Assembly: GCA_001604045.1 (NCBI GenBank)
Contig: LVAN01000021.1
Location: 1-64,000 of the forward strand
Length of the DNA: 64,000 nucleotides
Direction of reading: 5' to 3'
Source: Clostridiales bacterium Firm_08
GTDB taxonomy: Bacteria > Bacillota > Clostridia > Oscillospirales > QAKW01
Shown here in pieces: positions 1-9,487 of this stretch. The stretch's first letter is position 1. The number at the start of each line of letters is the position of its first letter. The notes beneath the pieces are model-generated. The model saw only the letters and a program-made list of their open reading frames with translations, was not told the origin of the DNA and did not search any database. A program made the translations under genes and the position numbers.

Positions 1-4
1 CCAT
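1..4 (-). CDS. Start codon of a divergent gene leaving the window (product unknown)
   Basis: On the minus strand an ATG at 4-2 is preceded, nine bases away, by a perfect AAGGAGG ribosome binding site (14-20) and by a good promoter at 46-74. Only the first codon is inside the window, so the product cannot be read. In Bacillus the gene rpsT lies near comEC/holA, but nothing here supports that identity. Confidence 0.55.
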
Positions 5-45
5 ATCGGCACACCTCCTTGACTCGATACACATTAGCAAAAAAC

Positions 46-74
46 ATTCTATCATAGTATTTTTCAAAAATCAA
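46..74 (-). promoter_or_regulatory. Sigma-A type promoter for the divergent gene at the left edge
   Basis: Read on the minus strand, a -35 box TTGATT (69-74) and a -10 box TAGAAT (46-51) are separated by exactly 17 bases. They lie about 45 bases upstream of the minus-strand ATG at 4. Confidence 0.7.
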
Positions 75-103
75 GCATTTTTTCATTTTTATTTTACTTT
101 CGG

Positions 104-132
104 TTGTGAAACGGGAAAGTATATGTTATAAT
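104..132 (+). promoter_or_regulatory. Sigma-A type promoter for comEC-holA-rnmV
   Basis: TTGTGA (104-109), a 17-base spacer and a perfect TATAAT (127-132). The longest open frame of comEC starts at a GTG at 106, inside this promoter, so translation must begin further downstream. Confidence 0.75.
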
Positions 133-162
133 GTTTCTATCAAAAAGACGGGAACGGGGAAA

Positions 163-2526
163 ATGCGGCGGTATCTGCTTGAAAAATGGTATGTTTTTTT
201 ATCAAGGATACAAATGAGGACGATGCTCACTTGCCTTACGGGCATCCTGTTTTCTTTTCTGATCCTCGCGCTTTTTGAAAAATCAAAGTATTATCTGATC
301 GTCGGGGCGATTGTTGCGGGAGGAGTTTTCCTTTTCTTTCGTCGCACAAGGATCATCGTACGGTATTTTTTGATCCCGGTCCTGATCGGAGCGATCTATT
401 TTATTCTTTTTTCACACTTTATCTATATGCCTTCCGCCTCGCTGCGCGGTAAGGATATTTTTGTAACGGGTTATACGAAAGATATTGTAAAAAATTCTGT
501 AAATTCCCGCTATATTATACTTGACGCGGAGAAAGCGACCGTAGACGGAAAAACAAGAAACCTGAGCGGAGACGTTCTCGTTTATTTCGCGGAGGATCGC
601 AGGATAGATGCCGGCGCAAAGATCGTCTGCAGAGGACATGCTTTTGAAGATGAAACCGCTGACGATGATGTCCGTTATGATATCCGCGTTACCAAAGGAC
701 AGTATCTGACGATGTATGCGTCCGAGATCGCCGTCAAATCTTTACCCGGAAAATGGAATGTTTACCGGATATTATCGTTTATGCGGCGGCAGATCCGGCA
801 GAGATATGACAGTATATATGGTAGTGACGTGTCAGCGTTTCTGAACGGTCTCACATTGGGAGATCGTGAGGGGATCGACGACGAGATCTATTACGCTTTT
901 AAAAATTCCGGTGTTTCTCATGTTCTCGCCGTATCGGGGATGCATCTTTCATTTTTGTGCGCGCTGGTGTGGTTTTTGCTCTCCTTGCTTCATATCCCTC
1001 TCAAACCGAGAGCCGTGCTTCAGATCTTGCTGATCTGGGGTTTTACCGCCGTCAGCGGTTTTTCCCCGTCCTGTTGCAGAGCGGCTGTGATGCTTACGCT
1101 GTTCCACGTCGGAATCTTGTTCAATAAAGAGTCCGACCCCTTGACCGGATTGGCACTTGCCGTATTTCTGTGCTGTGTTGTCAATCCTTTTGCGGTCGTA
1201 AATCCAAGTCTCTGTCTCAGCGCGAGCGCAACGCTTGGGATACTTTTGCTTTTGCCGCGTATCAAACGGCTGGTCGCGATCCCCAAAACAAAGAAGCGGA
1301 TATTCTCGTATTTTCTGAATTTCTTGTGGAACGCGTTTGCCATGTCTGTCGCGGCAACAGTCGGTTGTATGCCGGTGCTGATGTTGATGTTTCAGACAGT
1401 AAGCCTTCTGTCGCCGGTCACCAACGTTCTGATCGCGCTGCCGATCGAGGCAATGTTTATCCTGGCTTTTCTCTCGCTGCCGCTTGCGGCAGCCGCTGTG
1501 ATGCGGTCTTTCTGCGCGGTGCCGATGGAATGGATGTACCGCTATTGCGTCTTTGTGACACGCCAAATCGCCAAACTGCCGATCAGTACGGTGTATACCG
1601 GCAATATCAGATTTTGGGTGTTTTCGCTCGCTGTCGTTCTTTTGCTTTTGATTTTGTATTTAAACCGCAGACGGATCGGAAAAGCCGTCGCTTTTGCCGC
1701 GCTTATATGCCTGTGCGCTGTGATCGGCGGCACGAACTATTTGATGGATCTGTCATCCGTTGATGTTGTAAAGGCGTATTTTGTAAATGTCGGGCAGGGA
1801 AATACAACGATCATCGCGAACAGACACGGCGCCGTGATGATCGATTGCGGCGGCACCGGCACCGGATATCGGGCGATCGATCATACAATGTTGAAGGCGG
1901 GACTGCAAACGGTAGACACGGTATATCTGACGCATCTTGATCTCGACCACATTTCATTTCTCGAATATATGATAAGCAAATACGGCGTTCAAAAAATCGC
2001 GGTTCCAAAGCGTGCGGAATATAGCGCGCGGGCAGGCGAGATCATTGAAAGCGCAAAGCGTAAAGGGATCGGGATCGCTTATCTGGTTAAAGACGATACG
2101 ATCCGTCTTTGGGATAAGGCCGATCTTGAGGTCATCACATCCCACATCGATCTGTCCGCGAAGACTGAAAATCAAAATTCAGTTGTATACCGTTTTGTAT
2201 ACGGAGAAACGGAGATCCTGTTTCCGGGGGATCTGGAAGGGAAAGGTGAGAGCGCCTTTCTCGATCTTTCCGCCGACCTTTCCTGTGATATCCTGGAGAT
2301 CCCGCATCACGGATCGGACGGATCGTCATCCGCGCGGTTTTTGAAACGCGTCGGGGCGCGGGTGGCCGTGATCTCCGTCGGGAAGGATAACGAATACGGT
2401 TTGCCGGGAAAGGGCGCGTTGTTTCGGATCGGGAAATTTATACCGGAGGCATTTCGCACGGATTTAAACGGCACGATCTGTATTTACTGCAAAAAAGATC
2501 ACTATTCGATCACGGAGAAATACTAA
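163..2526 (+). CDS. comEC: DNA internalization-related competence protein ComEC/Rec2
   Basis: Polytopic membrane channel that takes single-stranded DNA into the cytoplasm during natural transformation. The protein of about 787 residues has an N-terminal DUF4131-type region, a central multi-spanning Competence domain containing the family sequence AVSGMHLSF, and a C-terminal metallo-beta-lactamase-like domain. That last domain carries H591-L-D593-L-D595-H596 and an HHGS motif near residue 715. I chose ATG 163 because it lies after the promoter. ATG 214, preceded by AAGGA, is an alternative start; the upstream GTG at 106 overlaps the -35 box and is rejected. The stop overlaps the holA start (TAATG). 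Whether the cell is actually transformable cannot be told from one gene. Confidence 0.93.
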   Translation: MRRYLLEKWYVFLSRIQMRTMLTCLTGILFSFLILALFEKSKYYLIVGAIVAGGVFLFFRRTRIIVRYFLIPVLIGAIYFILFSHFIYMPSASLRGKDIFVTGYTKDIVKNSVNSRYIILDAEKATVDGKTRNLSGDVLVYFAEDRRIDAGAKIVCRGHAFEDETADDDVRYDIRVTKGQYLTMYASEIAVKSLPGKWNVYRILSFMRRQIRQRYDSIYGSDVSAFLNGLTLGDREGIDDEIYYAFKNSGVSHVLAVSGMHLSFLCALVWFLLSLLHIPLKPRAVLQILLIWGFTAVSGFSPSCCRAAVMLTLFHVGILFNKESDPLTGLALAVFLCCVVNPFAVVNPSLCLSASATLGILLLLPRIKRLVAIPKTKKRIFSYFLNFLWNAFAMSVAATVGCMPVLMLMFQTVSLLSPVTNVLIALPIEAMFILAFLSLPLAAAAVMRSFCAVPMEWMYRYCVFVTRQIAKLPISTVYTGNIRFWVFSLAVVLLLLILYLNRRRIGKAVAFAALICLCAVIGGTNYLMDLSSVDVVKAYFVNVGQGNTTIIANRHGAVMIDCGGTGTGYRAIDHTMLKAGLQTVDTVYLTHLDLDHISFLEYMISKYGVQKIAVPKRAEYSARAGEIIESAKRKGIGIAYLVKDDTIRLWDKADLEVITSHIDLSAKTENQNSVVYRFVYGETEILFPGDLEGKGESAFLDLSADLSCDILEIPHHGSDGSSSARFLKRVGARVAVISVGKDNEYGLPGKGALFRIGKFIPEAFRTDLNGTICIYCKKDHYSITEKY

Positions 2527-3539
2527 TGAGTTTTGAGATCTTAAAGAAAAAACTGAAGGAAAAGGATACCGCGGGGCTTTATTATCTCTGCGGCGAGGAA
2601 GAATACCTTAAATCCTACTATTATGAGGAAATAAAGAAAAAAACAGTCTCCGAGATGCGGGAATTCAATATAACGGAGGGCGGCAAGGAGATCTCTCTCA
2701 ATACACTTGAAAATACGATCGACTCCTTTCCGATGTACTCGGATATGAAATTTATCGGGATCGTCGATCTTGAAACTGATCTTTTGAAAAAAGAGGAATA
2801 CAAAAGCGAGTTGCTTCGCATCATCAAGGATCTGCCTGAATACGTCTGCCTTGTTTTTATGGACACCGCCGTAAAAGACGGTAAGGATCCGGCTTTGAAA
2901 AAGATCGTGGAAAAAGCAGGCGGCTTGATCGTTGAGATCGAACGTCCGACGCAGAGCGCGCTTTCCGCGTGGGGCAGAAAGCACTTCGAAAAACTCGGCA
3001 AAAAAATCAGCCCGCAGGATATGCAGTATATCCTGATGAACGCTGAGAATGATATGATCTCGCTGAAAAATGAAATCATGAAGATCGCCGCTTTTTCCGC
3101 CGGTCAATCGATTACCAGACAGGAGATCGACGCGGTCATCACAAGAAGCCTGGAGACAAACCGCTTCGTTTTGAGCGACGCGCTCAGCAAACGCGATTTC
3201 AATAAGGCGGTACGCGTGATCGAGGATCTTTACGCGCAAAATTATGACGATATACAAATCGTCAATCTGATCTATCGCGTGATCGTCGATCTGCTGCGCG
3301 CGTCCTGGGCGGCATCCGGCGCGAAAACCAGCCGGGATATGGAACGGGATTTCGGTATAAGATCTTACGGCGCGGCGAAAATGATGCGCTACGCGCACGG
3401 TCTGACGGAGCGGCAACTTGTTAAAAGTCTTGACGCGTGTCTTTCGTCTGAGATCGCGATCAAACAGGAGGGCGGTGACAAACGGGAGATCGTTTACGGC
3501 TTGATCGGGAAACTTGTCTCCTGCCGCGGCGGTGTATGA
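2526..3539 (+). CDS. holA: DNA polymerase III subunit delta
   Basis: Clamp-loader delta subunit, which opens the beta sliding clamp as part of the DnaX complex. At 337 residues it has the normal family length. The N terminus has the typical YYLCGEEEYLK opening of the HolA AAA+-like fold, which lacks a working Walker A. The C-terminal third is the helical collar domain. The start codon overlaps the comEC stop by one base, so translation is probably coupled. The comEC-holA pairing is common in Bacillota. Confidence 0.93.
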   Translation: MSFEILKKKLKEKDTAGLYYLCGEEEYLKSYYYEEIKKKTVSEMREFNITEGGKEISLNTLENTIDSFPMYSDMKFIGIVDLETDLLKKEEYKSELLRIIKDLPEYVCLVFMDTAVKDGKDPALKKIVEKAGGLIVEIERPTQSALSAWGRKHFEKLGKKISPQDMQYILMNAENDMISLKNEIMKIAAFSAGQSITRQEIDAVITRSLETNRFVLSDALSKRDFNKAVRVIEDLYAQNYDDIQIVNLIYRVIVDLLRASWAASGAKTSRDMERDFGIRSYGAAKMMRYAHGLTERQLVKSLDACLSSEIAIKQEGGDKREIVYGLIGKLVSCRGGV

Positions 3540-4135
3540 AACAGAAAATACCGGATATCGTGATCGTAGAAGGAAAATACGATAAGATCAAACTGGAGAG
3601 CCTTTTTGACGGCGTTTTTGTCGCGACCAACGGATTTGGCATCTTTCGTGATAAGGACCTTTTGGAGGGACTGAAAAGTATGACGCGGGGCAGGCGCGTC
3701 ATTGTGATGACGGACAGCGACCGCGCCGGTTTCAAGATCCGCAAGTACCTGCATGACACGCTTAAGGATGCGTATGTCACCGATGTCTATATCCCGGATA
3801 TCTACGGCAGAGAACGGCGTAAGGATAAGCCTTCCGCCGAGGGGAAACTCGGCGTGGAAGGCATGCCGCCGGAGGTCCTGAAAAACCTTGTTCGTACTCT
3901 TACGGCAACTCCCGTCAGGCCGGTCGTGGATCCGATCACGGTCAGCGATCTGTTTGACGCGGGATTGTACGGCAAGTCGGACAGCGCGTCGTTTCGCCGC
4001 GCGTTTCAGAACTTCCTCGGCTACCCCGCGCGTATGAACAAAAGGATGCTGCTTGACGTTTTGAATATGACGTTTACCAAACAACAGTTTTACGATCACC
4101 TCCGGTGCTTTACCAAAGCCGCGTTGATAAAATAA
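3536..4135 (+). CDS. rnmV: Ribonuclease M5 (5S rRNA maturation)
   Basis: Toprim-fold endonuclease that makes the final double-strand cut in 5S rRNA precursors, with ribosomal protein L18 as cofactor in Bacillus. The 199-residue protein opens with the Toprim motif IVEGKYDK, whose glutamate is the catalytic acid. It has the second motif TDSDRAG near residue 62 and a C-terminal DUF4093-type domain. The start overlaps holA by four bases (ATGA). In Bacillus rnmV lies next to ksgA, so its place behind holA is a different arrangement. Confidence 0.92.
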   Translation: MKQKIPDIVIVEGKYDKIKLESLFDGVFVATNGFGIFRDKDLLEGLKSMTRGRRVIVMTDSDRAGFKIRKYLHDTLKDAYVTDVYIPDIYGRERRKDKPSAEGKLGVEGMPPEVLKNLVRTLTATPVRPVVDPITVSDLFDAGLYGKSDSASFRRAFQNFLGYPARMNKRMLLDVLNMTFTKQQFYDHLRCFTKAALIK

Positions 4136-4136
4136 A

Positions 4137-4176
4137 AAAGATGATTTCCCGCGCTAACCCGCGGGAAATCATCTTT
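4137..4176. terminator. Bidirectional intrinsic terminator between rnmV and the lipoprotein gene
   Basis: A perfect 17-base stem (4137-4153 with 4160-4176) around a six-base loop. In minus orientation it is followed by a run of T (complement of the A-rich 4126-4140), so it ends the lipoprotein gene well. In plus orientation it ends rnmV with a weaker T tract. Confidence 0.85.
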
Positions 4177-4192
4177 ATCAGCAAGTTTTGGG

Positions 4193-4813
4193 TCATTCGT
4201 CCTCAGACGTCATGCCTTCGATCGTGTTTTTGACGTTTTGGTAGAGGTCGGAGGTGAGGAATAGTCTGAAATTGTCGTCATCAACGATTTTCCATTTGCC
4301 GTCTACACTGCGCAAAGAGAGCGTGTACTCTCTTTCGGATGTCTCAATGGAGCCGTTTTCCAGCATTTTGATCATCTGCTGCGGGATAAGTCCCGTCAGA
4401 TCCGCGTCCTCATCCTGTACCAGCGCGTAGAGGTTTTCGTCAGAAAAGATCTGCGACGCGACGGTGTACATCGCGCTTGCGTACGCGTCGGAAAGGTTGG
4501 GCGAGGTCACCTTGCAGGTCGCGACCGCGGCGGCTTCGCTTTTTTTGTCAACGCTGACGGAGATTTTCGCTTTCTCATATGCTTTCTGAAACAGAGAAAC
4601 ATAGTTGGCGTCGGAGAAAATGTCATATGTCAAAAGATCCTTTGAAACAGTCGGAAATTCCGTTACGCATTCCGTCATGGCGCTGATATCGTAAACTTTC
4701 ATTCCTTTTATAAACTGTTCGGCAACGCCTTGCGGTCCGTCCGTCGGCTTACAGGATGAAAAACAAAAAAGAAGGATCAGAGCGGATAGCAACATTATTA
4801 TTTTCTTTTTCAT
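4193..4813 (-). CDS. Putative lipoprotein of unknown function
   Basis: A 206-residue protein with a clear lipoprotein signal peptide: a Lys-rich start, a hydrophobic stretch, and lipobox FSSC with the lipidated cysteine at residue 21. The mature part is acidic and mixed alpha/beta. It has the opening VAEQFIKGM and the ending VDGKWKIVDDDNF, a pattern seen in DUF4878/NTF2-like lipoproteins. It should be anchored on the outer face of the membrane. A GGAGG site lies five bases before the ATG, and the gene has its own promoter and terminator. I do not recognise a specific function. Confidence 0.8.
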   Translation of the reverse strand: MKKKIIMLLSALILLFCFSSCKPTDGPQGVAEQFIKGMKVYDISAMTECVTEFPTVSKDLLTYDIFSDANYVSLFQKAYEKAKISVSVDKKSEAAAVATCKVTSPNLSDAYASAMYTVASQIFSDENLYALVQDEDADLTGLIPQQMIKMLENGSIETSEREYTLSLRSVDGKWKIVDDDNFRLFLTSDLYQNVKNTIEGMTSEDE

Positions 4814-4839
4814 GATATCCTCCGAAAACGATTTTTATC

Positions 4840-4868
4840 AATATAACATATTTTGCCCGAAAAGTCAA
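4840..4868 (-). promoter_or_regulatory. Sigma-A type promoter for the lipoprotein gene
   Basis: Minus strand TTGACT (4863-4868), 17-base spacer, TATATT (4840-4845), about 27 bases before the start codon at 4813. Confidence 0.75.
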
Positions 4869-4885
4869 CGACGCTCAAATTAAGG

Positions 4886-4914
4886 TTGATTTTAGCGGTG
4901 AGATATGGCATAAT
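4886..4914 (+). promoter_or_regulatory. Sigma-A type promoter for ychF
   Basis: TTGATT (4886-4891), 17-base spacer, CATAAT (4909-4914), 40 bases before the ychF start. It lies back to back with the lipoprotein promoter. Confidence 0.7.
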
Positions 4915-4954
4915 AGTCTAAAATAAAAAAATATATTTAAGAGAGGAAATATAA

Positions 4955-6049
4955 ATGAAACTTGGTATCGTAGGACTGCCGAACGTCGGAAAAAGCACGC
5001 TTTTCAACGCGATCACGAACGCGGGCGCGCCGAGCGCCAACTATCCGTTCTGTACGATAGATCCGAATGTCGGCGTCGTTTGCGTGCCGGATAAGCGGCT
5101 GGATACACTGGCCGAGATGAACAAATCCAAAAAGATCGTACCGGCGATCATAGAATTCGTGGATATCGCGGGACTTGTCAAAGGCGCGTCCAAAGGCGAG
5201 GGGCTCGGTAATAAATTTTTGGGCAATATCCGGGAGGTCGACGCCATCGTTCATGTGGTGCGGTGTTTTGAGGACGATAATATCGTTCACGTGGATGGCA
5301 GTATCGATCCCATACGCGATATGGATACCATCAATCTGGAACTGATCCTTGCGGATCTTGAAATGGTGGATCGTCAGATCGACCGGAACGCCAAACTCGC
5401 GAAAGGCGATAAAAAATACAACGCCTGGGTTGACCTTCTCACACGGGTCAAAAAGACGCTGGAGGATGAGAAGTTTGCCTCTACGATGGAATTTGACGAA
5501 GAGGAAACGGCGTTTATGAAAACCGTTCCGTTGTTGACGGCAAAGCCTGTCATTTACGCCGCGAATATGAGCGAGGAAGAATTCGCGGCCGGCGTGGAGG
5601 ACAATCCGTATCTGGCCGCGGTGCGCGACCGCGCGAAAAAAGAGAACGCGCAGGTGCTTCCGATCTGCGCCAGGGTGGAGGAGGAGATCACTGAACTTTC
5701 CGAGGAGGAAAAACTTATGTTTTTGCAGGAACTCGGATTGGAACAGAGCGGCCTTGACCGTTTGATCTCTACCTGCTATACACTTCTTGATCTCATCAGT
5801 TTTATCACGAGCGGTGAGATGGAAACAAAAGCCTGGACTGTCGTTAAGGGTACCAAAGCGCCGCAGGCGGCCGGCAAGATCCATTCGGATTTCGAAAGAG
5901 GTTTTATCCGCGCGGAGGTCATTTCCTATGATGATCTCATTTCCTGCGGGTCGATGGCGGCGGCAAGAGAAAAAGGACTGATCCGCAGCGAGGGAAAAGA
6001 ATATGTGGTCTGCGACGGGGACGTCGTACTGTTCCGCTTCAATGTTTGA
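4955..6049 (+). CDS. ychF: Redox-regulated ribosome-binding ATPase YchF (OBG family)
   Basis: Cytoplasmic P-loop NTPase of the OBG family that prefers ATP over GTP and binds ribosomes; it is linked to stress responses. The 364 residues match the family length. G1 is GLPNVGKST near residue 7 and G3 is DIAGLVKGA. The G4 position reads NMSE, as expected for YchF, which has lost the guanine-specifying NKxD. The C-terminal TGS domain ends in the standard [19 protein letters not shown] site precedes the ATG. Confidence 0.96.
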   Translation: MKLGIVGLPNVGKSTLFNAITNAGAPSANYPFCTIDPNVGVVCVPDKRLDTLAEMNKSKKIVPAIIEFVDIAGLVKGASKGEGLGNKFLGNIREVDAIVHVVRCFEDDNIVHVDGSIDPIRDMDTINLELILADLEMVDRQIDRNAKLAKGDKKYNAWVDLLTRVKKTLEDEKFASTMEFDEEETAFMKTVPLLTAKPVIYAANMSEEEFAAGVEDNPYLAAVRDRAKKENAQVLPICARVEEEITELSEEEKLMFLQELGLEQSGLDRLISTCYTLLDLISFITSGEMETKAWTVVKGTKAPQAAGKIHSDFERGFIRAEVISYDDLISCGSMAAAREKGLIRSEGKEYVVCDGDVVLFRFNV

Positions 6050-6063
6050 TAAGGGTGTATCAT

Positions 6064-6810
6064 ATGCCTCTGTTCCAAAAGAAAGATTTATCAAGGCGCG
6101 TCAGGATCCTTGACGCGATACGCGGCGCCGCGGTGATAGCAATGATCGTTCATCATGCCTATGTACTTCTGAATTTCACGCGCGGCGTCACCTTCGGTTT
6201 TTTCTCAAGCGGTCTTTTTTACGCGCTGCAAATGTTTTTCGTGAGCGTCTTTCTGCTGGTCAGCGGCGTCTGCACCAATTACGGCCGTAATGTGTTGAAG
6301 CGCGGTGTGATCGTTTTCGGCGCGGCGCTGCTGATCACACTTGTGACCGCTGTTTTGTTGCCGGCTGTTGGGATAGAGGGACTTGAGATCTATTTCGGCA
6401 TTTTGCATATGTTCGGACTTTCCATGCTGCTCTATGGGCTTTTAAGACCCGCTTTTGATAAATGTCCCGCCGCGCCTGTCGCCGTTTTATGTTGTTTGTT
6501 GTTTGCGGGGTGGCTGGTCTGGATGCATTTTGTGCCGAATATGGAGAGTCCGCTCGGGATGATGACGCTTTTCGGCTTTCCGGGCAAGCGTTTTTACTCC
6601 GCGGATTATTACCCGTTGCTGCCGTATTTTTTTCTGTTCGTATGCGGCGCGATGATCGGGCGGTGGATCAAGGCGGGAAAGTTCCCGAAATGGTTTTACG
6701 AGTTTCATTTCGCGCCGCTTGAATTTGTCGGCAGACATTCTCTTTTGATCTATCTGATCCATCAGCCGATCATTTTCGCGCTGATCATGCTGTTTTTTCC
6801 GAAAGGATGA
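6064..6810 (+). CDS. Membrane acyltransferase-like protein (DUF1624 / HGSNAT-like)
   Basis: Polytopic membrane protein of 248 residues resembling the catalytic domain of heparan-alpha-glucosaminide N-acetyltransferase (DUF1624). It has the family opening R-x-LDAIRGAAVIAMIVHHAY and the closing IYLIHQPI. About seven hydrophobic segments follow. I chose ATG 6064 because AAGGGTG lies six bases upstream; a TTG overlapping the ychF stop is the longer alternative. Such proteins transfer acetyl or similar groups to extracytoplasmic sugars, but the substrate here is unknown. It is the middle gene between ychF and the P-type ATPase. Confidence 0.8.
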   Translation: MPLFQKKDLSRRVRILDAIRGAAVIAMIVHHAYVLLNFTRGVTFGFFSSGLFYALQMFFVSVFLLVSGVCTNYGRNVLKRGVIVFGAALLITLVTAVLLPAVGIEGLEIYFGILHMFGLSMLLYGLLRPAFDKCPAAPVAVLCCLLFAGWLVWMHFVPNMESPLGMMTLFGFPGKRFYSADYYPLLPYFFLFVCGAMIGRWIKAGKFPKWFYEFHFAPLEFVGRHSLLIYLIHQPIIFALIMLFFPKG

Positions 6811-6822
6811 TGGAAAAACGTT

Positions 6823-9441
6823 ATGAAGTATTACAAACTGACGCCTGATGAGATCGCCGCGGCTTTTCACAGTGATCTTGACCATGGACTTGACGACGCG
6901 GGCGTGTCGCAGAAAACAAAAGAATGCGGAAAGAATGAAATGCGTTCCTCCAAAAAGGAAGCGTGGATCAAACGGTTTTTGAGGCAGTTTAAAAACTTTA
7001 TGATCATTACGCTTTGCATTGCCGCGGTCGTTTCCGCCGTTGTCGCGCTGCTCCACCGGGAATATACCGATCTGATCGACGCCGGTGTGATCCTCTTTAT
7101 CGTTGTTTTGAACGGATTGATCGGCGTAGCACAGGAGGATAAGGCGGATAAAGCGCTCGCGGCGCTTAAAAAAATGTCGGCGCCGAAAGCTAAGGTCATC
7201 CGTAACGGTGTAAAAACGGTCGTTGAGGCCGTCGATCTATTGCCGGGAGATGTCATGCTGCTCGAGGCGGGCGATTATATCGCGGCGGACGGCGTTATTG
7301 TGCAAAGTAACGCGTTCAAAACAGATGAATCTGTTTTAACGGGCGAGAGTCTGCCGGCAGACAAACAGCCGGGTGTGATCGAAGGGGACAACCATCCGAT
7401 CGCCGATCTGTACAATACTGTTTTTTCCGGCACGCTCGCCGTCAACGGAAACGCAGTGGTGATCGTGACAGGTACGGGCATGGATACACAGCTTGGTATC
7501 GTCGCGGATATGCTTGACGCTTCCGAAAAGACGAAAACACCGCTTCAGATCCAGCTTGCGCAAATGGGAAAAACGCTGGGCCTTGCCGCGCTGTTGATCT
7601 GTGCCGTTGTCTTTTTACTTGGCGTTATTCAGGGAAAGGGACTGCTTGATATGTTTTTGACGGCGGTCAGTCTGGCTGTTGCCGCGATCCCTGAAGGACT
7701 TGTCGCGACAGTGACGGTCGTTCTCGCGTTCGGTGTCCGCAGACTCGCGGCGCATAACGCCGTTGTCCATCGTCTGGACGCGGTGGAGACGCTCGGGAGC
7801 GCCTCGGTGATCTGTACCGATAAGACGGGCACGCTCACACAAAACAAAATGACCATCCTCTCATGCTTCACAGAGGAGGGTATGTTTGATTTCACGCCTG
7901 AGAACTTCGGAAAAACATCCGATCTGATCATATACGGAAGCTTGTGTAACGACGCGTATTTACAGCAAAGCGACGGCAAGACGATCTGTGTCGGCGACCC
8001 CACCGAAGGAGCGTTTGTCGAAGCGCTTGAAACAACAGGCAGATCAAAAACAGATCTTGACGCGACTTATCCGAGGATGGGCGATATACCGTTTGACAGT
8101 GAGAGAAAGAGAAAGACCACGCTGCACGTGATGGACGGGCAAAACGTGGTGGTCGTCAAGGGTGCGCCGGATACGCTGTATGAGAGGTGTATAAATACCG
8201 AATTCGTCGGGCGTGCCGAAGCGGCGGAAGCGGAGATGGCGGCCGGCGCTCTTAGAGTCCTTGCCGTGGCGGTTCGGACAGTCGACGTCATCCCTGCGGA
8301 GATATTCGCGGAGGATATGGAAAAAGATCTTGTGCTCATTGGTTTGGTCGGAATGATCGATCCGCCTCGTCCCGAAGCGATCAGGGCGATCAAAACTTGT
8401 ATTTCCGCCGGCATACGCCCCGTTATGATCACCGGGGATCAGGCGGCTACCGCGCAGGCGATCGCGGAACGGTTCGGCATTTTCCGGCCGGGGGATATGG
8501 CGCTGTCCGGCGCGGAGATCGACGAAATGCCGCAGGAGGAATTCGAACGGAACATTGAAAAATACAGTGTTTACGCTAGGGTAAATCCCGAGCATAAGGT
8601 CCGTATCGTGGAAACGTGGCAAAACAAGGACCGCGTCGTCGCGATGACGGGGGACGGTGTCAACGACGCGCCCGCCCTTCGGCGCGCTGACATAGGATGC
8701 GCAATGGGACAGGCGGGAACAGACGTTGCCGTCAATGCCGCCGACCTTGTGCTGATGGATGATGATTTTGCGACGATCGTAACGGCGGTACGGCAGGGCA
8801 GGAATATTTTTGATAATATCCGCAGGACAGTATGCTTTTTGTTGTCCGGAAATGTCGGAGAACTGTTTGTGATCTTTGTCGCGATGATCTTTGCCTTCAA
8901 CATCCCGCTGCTGCCGCTCCACTTGTTGTGGATCAACGTTGTGACCGACCTGCTGCCGGCGTTGGCGCTTGGTGTCGAACCGGCGCGGGACGACCTGATG
9001 ACACGCGCTCCGCGCAAAAAACGTGAAACACTTATCGACGTCAGAACCGGAACGCGCGTGATCTGGCAGGGGATGTTGATCGGGCTTACGGCGTTGTTTG
9101 CCTATTGCGTCGGTACCGGTATGGCACCCCGCACACAAGACGCCGTCCTTCTATCGCAGGGACAGACGATGGCGTTCGTGGTGCTCGCGTTTTCGCAGAT
9201 CCTGCACGCTTTCGACTGTCGGTCAAATCGCTTTATTGCCTCGATCGGCGCGCTGACCAATAAGCCGCTTCTTGCGGCGGCGGGCGTTTCCGCCCTGCTG
9301 GTCGTCGCTGTGATGTTGCCGGGGATCAGTATTGTGTTCGGCATCGCGGCTTTGAGCACGGGACAGTGGCTTGCCGTACTTGGACTCAGCGTTTTACCGC
9401 TTGCCGTGTGTGAATTTGTTAAAATCTTTACCAAAAAATAA
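6823..9441 (+). CDS. Calcium-transporting P-type ATPase (P2-type, SERCA/PMCA-like)
   Basis: Membrane ion pump of 872 residues that couples ATP hydrolysis to cation export, most probably Ca2+. All catalytic motifs are present: TGES (173-176) in the actuator domain, PEGL with E291 in M4, DKTGTLT with the phosphorylated D333, and TGDGVNDAP around D611. M6 contains NVVTDLLPA, the N-x3-D pattern that together with the M4 glutamate points to Ca2+ over Na+/K+ or heavy metals. The N terminus is the short cation-ATPase domain. It starts 12 bases after the previous gene and ends at a strong terminator. Confidence 0.92.
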   Translation: MKYYKLTPDEIAAAFHSDLDHGLDDAGVSQKTKECGKNEMRSSKKEAWIKRFLRQFKNFMIITLCIAAVVSAVVALLHREYTDLIDAGVILFIVVLNGLIGVAQEDKADKALAALKKMSAPKAKVIRNGVKTVVEAVDLLPGDVMLLEAGDYIAADGVIVQSNAFKTDESVLTGESLPADKQPGVIEGDNHPIADLYNTVFSGTLAVNGNAVVIVTGTGMDTQLGIVADMLDASEKTKTPLQIQLAQMGKTLGLAALLICAVVFLLGVIQGKGLLDMFLTAVSLAVAAIPEGLVATVTVVLAFGVRRLAAHNAVVHRLDAVETLGSASVICTDKTGTLTQNKMTILSCFTEEGMFDFTPENFGKTSDLIIYGSLCNDAYLQQSDGKTICVGDPTEGAFVEALETTGRSKTDLDATYPRMGDIPFDSERKRKTTLHVMDGQNVVVVKGAPDTLYERCINTEFVGRAEAAEAEMAAGALRVLAVAVRTVDVIPAEIFAEDMEKDLVLIGLVGMIDPPRPEAIRAIKTCISAGIRPVMITGDQAATAQAIAERFGIFRPGDMALSGAEIDEMPQEEFERNIEKYSVYARVNPEHKVRIVETWQNKDRVVAMTGDGVNDAPALRRADIGCAMGQAGTDVAVNAADLVLMDDDFATIVTAVRQGRNIFDNIRRTVCFLLSGNVGELFVIFVAMIFAFNIPLLPLHLLWINVVTDLLPALALGVEPARDDLMTRAPRKKRETLIDVRTGTRVIWQGMLIGLTALFAYCVGTGMAPRTQDAVLLSQGQTMAFVVLAFSQILHAFDCRSNRFIASIGALTNKPLLAAAGVSALLVVAVMLPGISIVFGIAALSTGQWLAVLGLSVLPLAVCEFVKIFTKK

Positions 9442-9444
9442 AAC

Positions 9445-9487
9445 GACCCGACCTTTGTTTTCGGTAACAGGGGTCGGGTCTTTTTTT
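9445..9487. terminator. Bidirectional terminator between the P-type ATPase gene and queH
   Basis: Stem GACCCGACC (9445-9453) with GGTCGGGTC (9472-9480) followed by seven T. In the other direction the A-rich 9433-9443 gives a T tract for queH, whose stop codon lies inside the plus-strand T run. Confidence 0.85.
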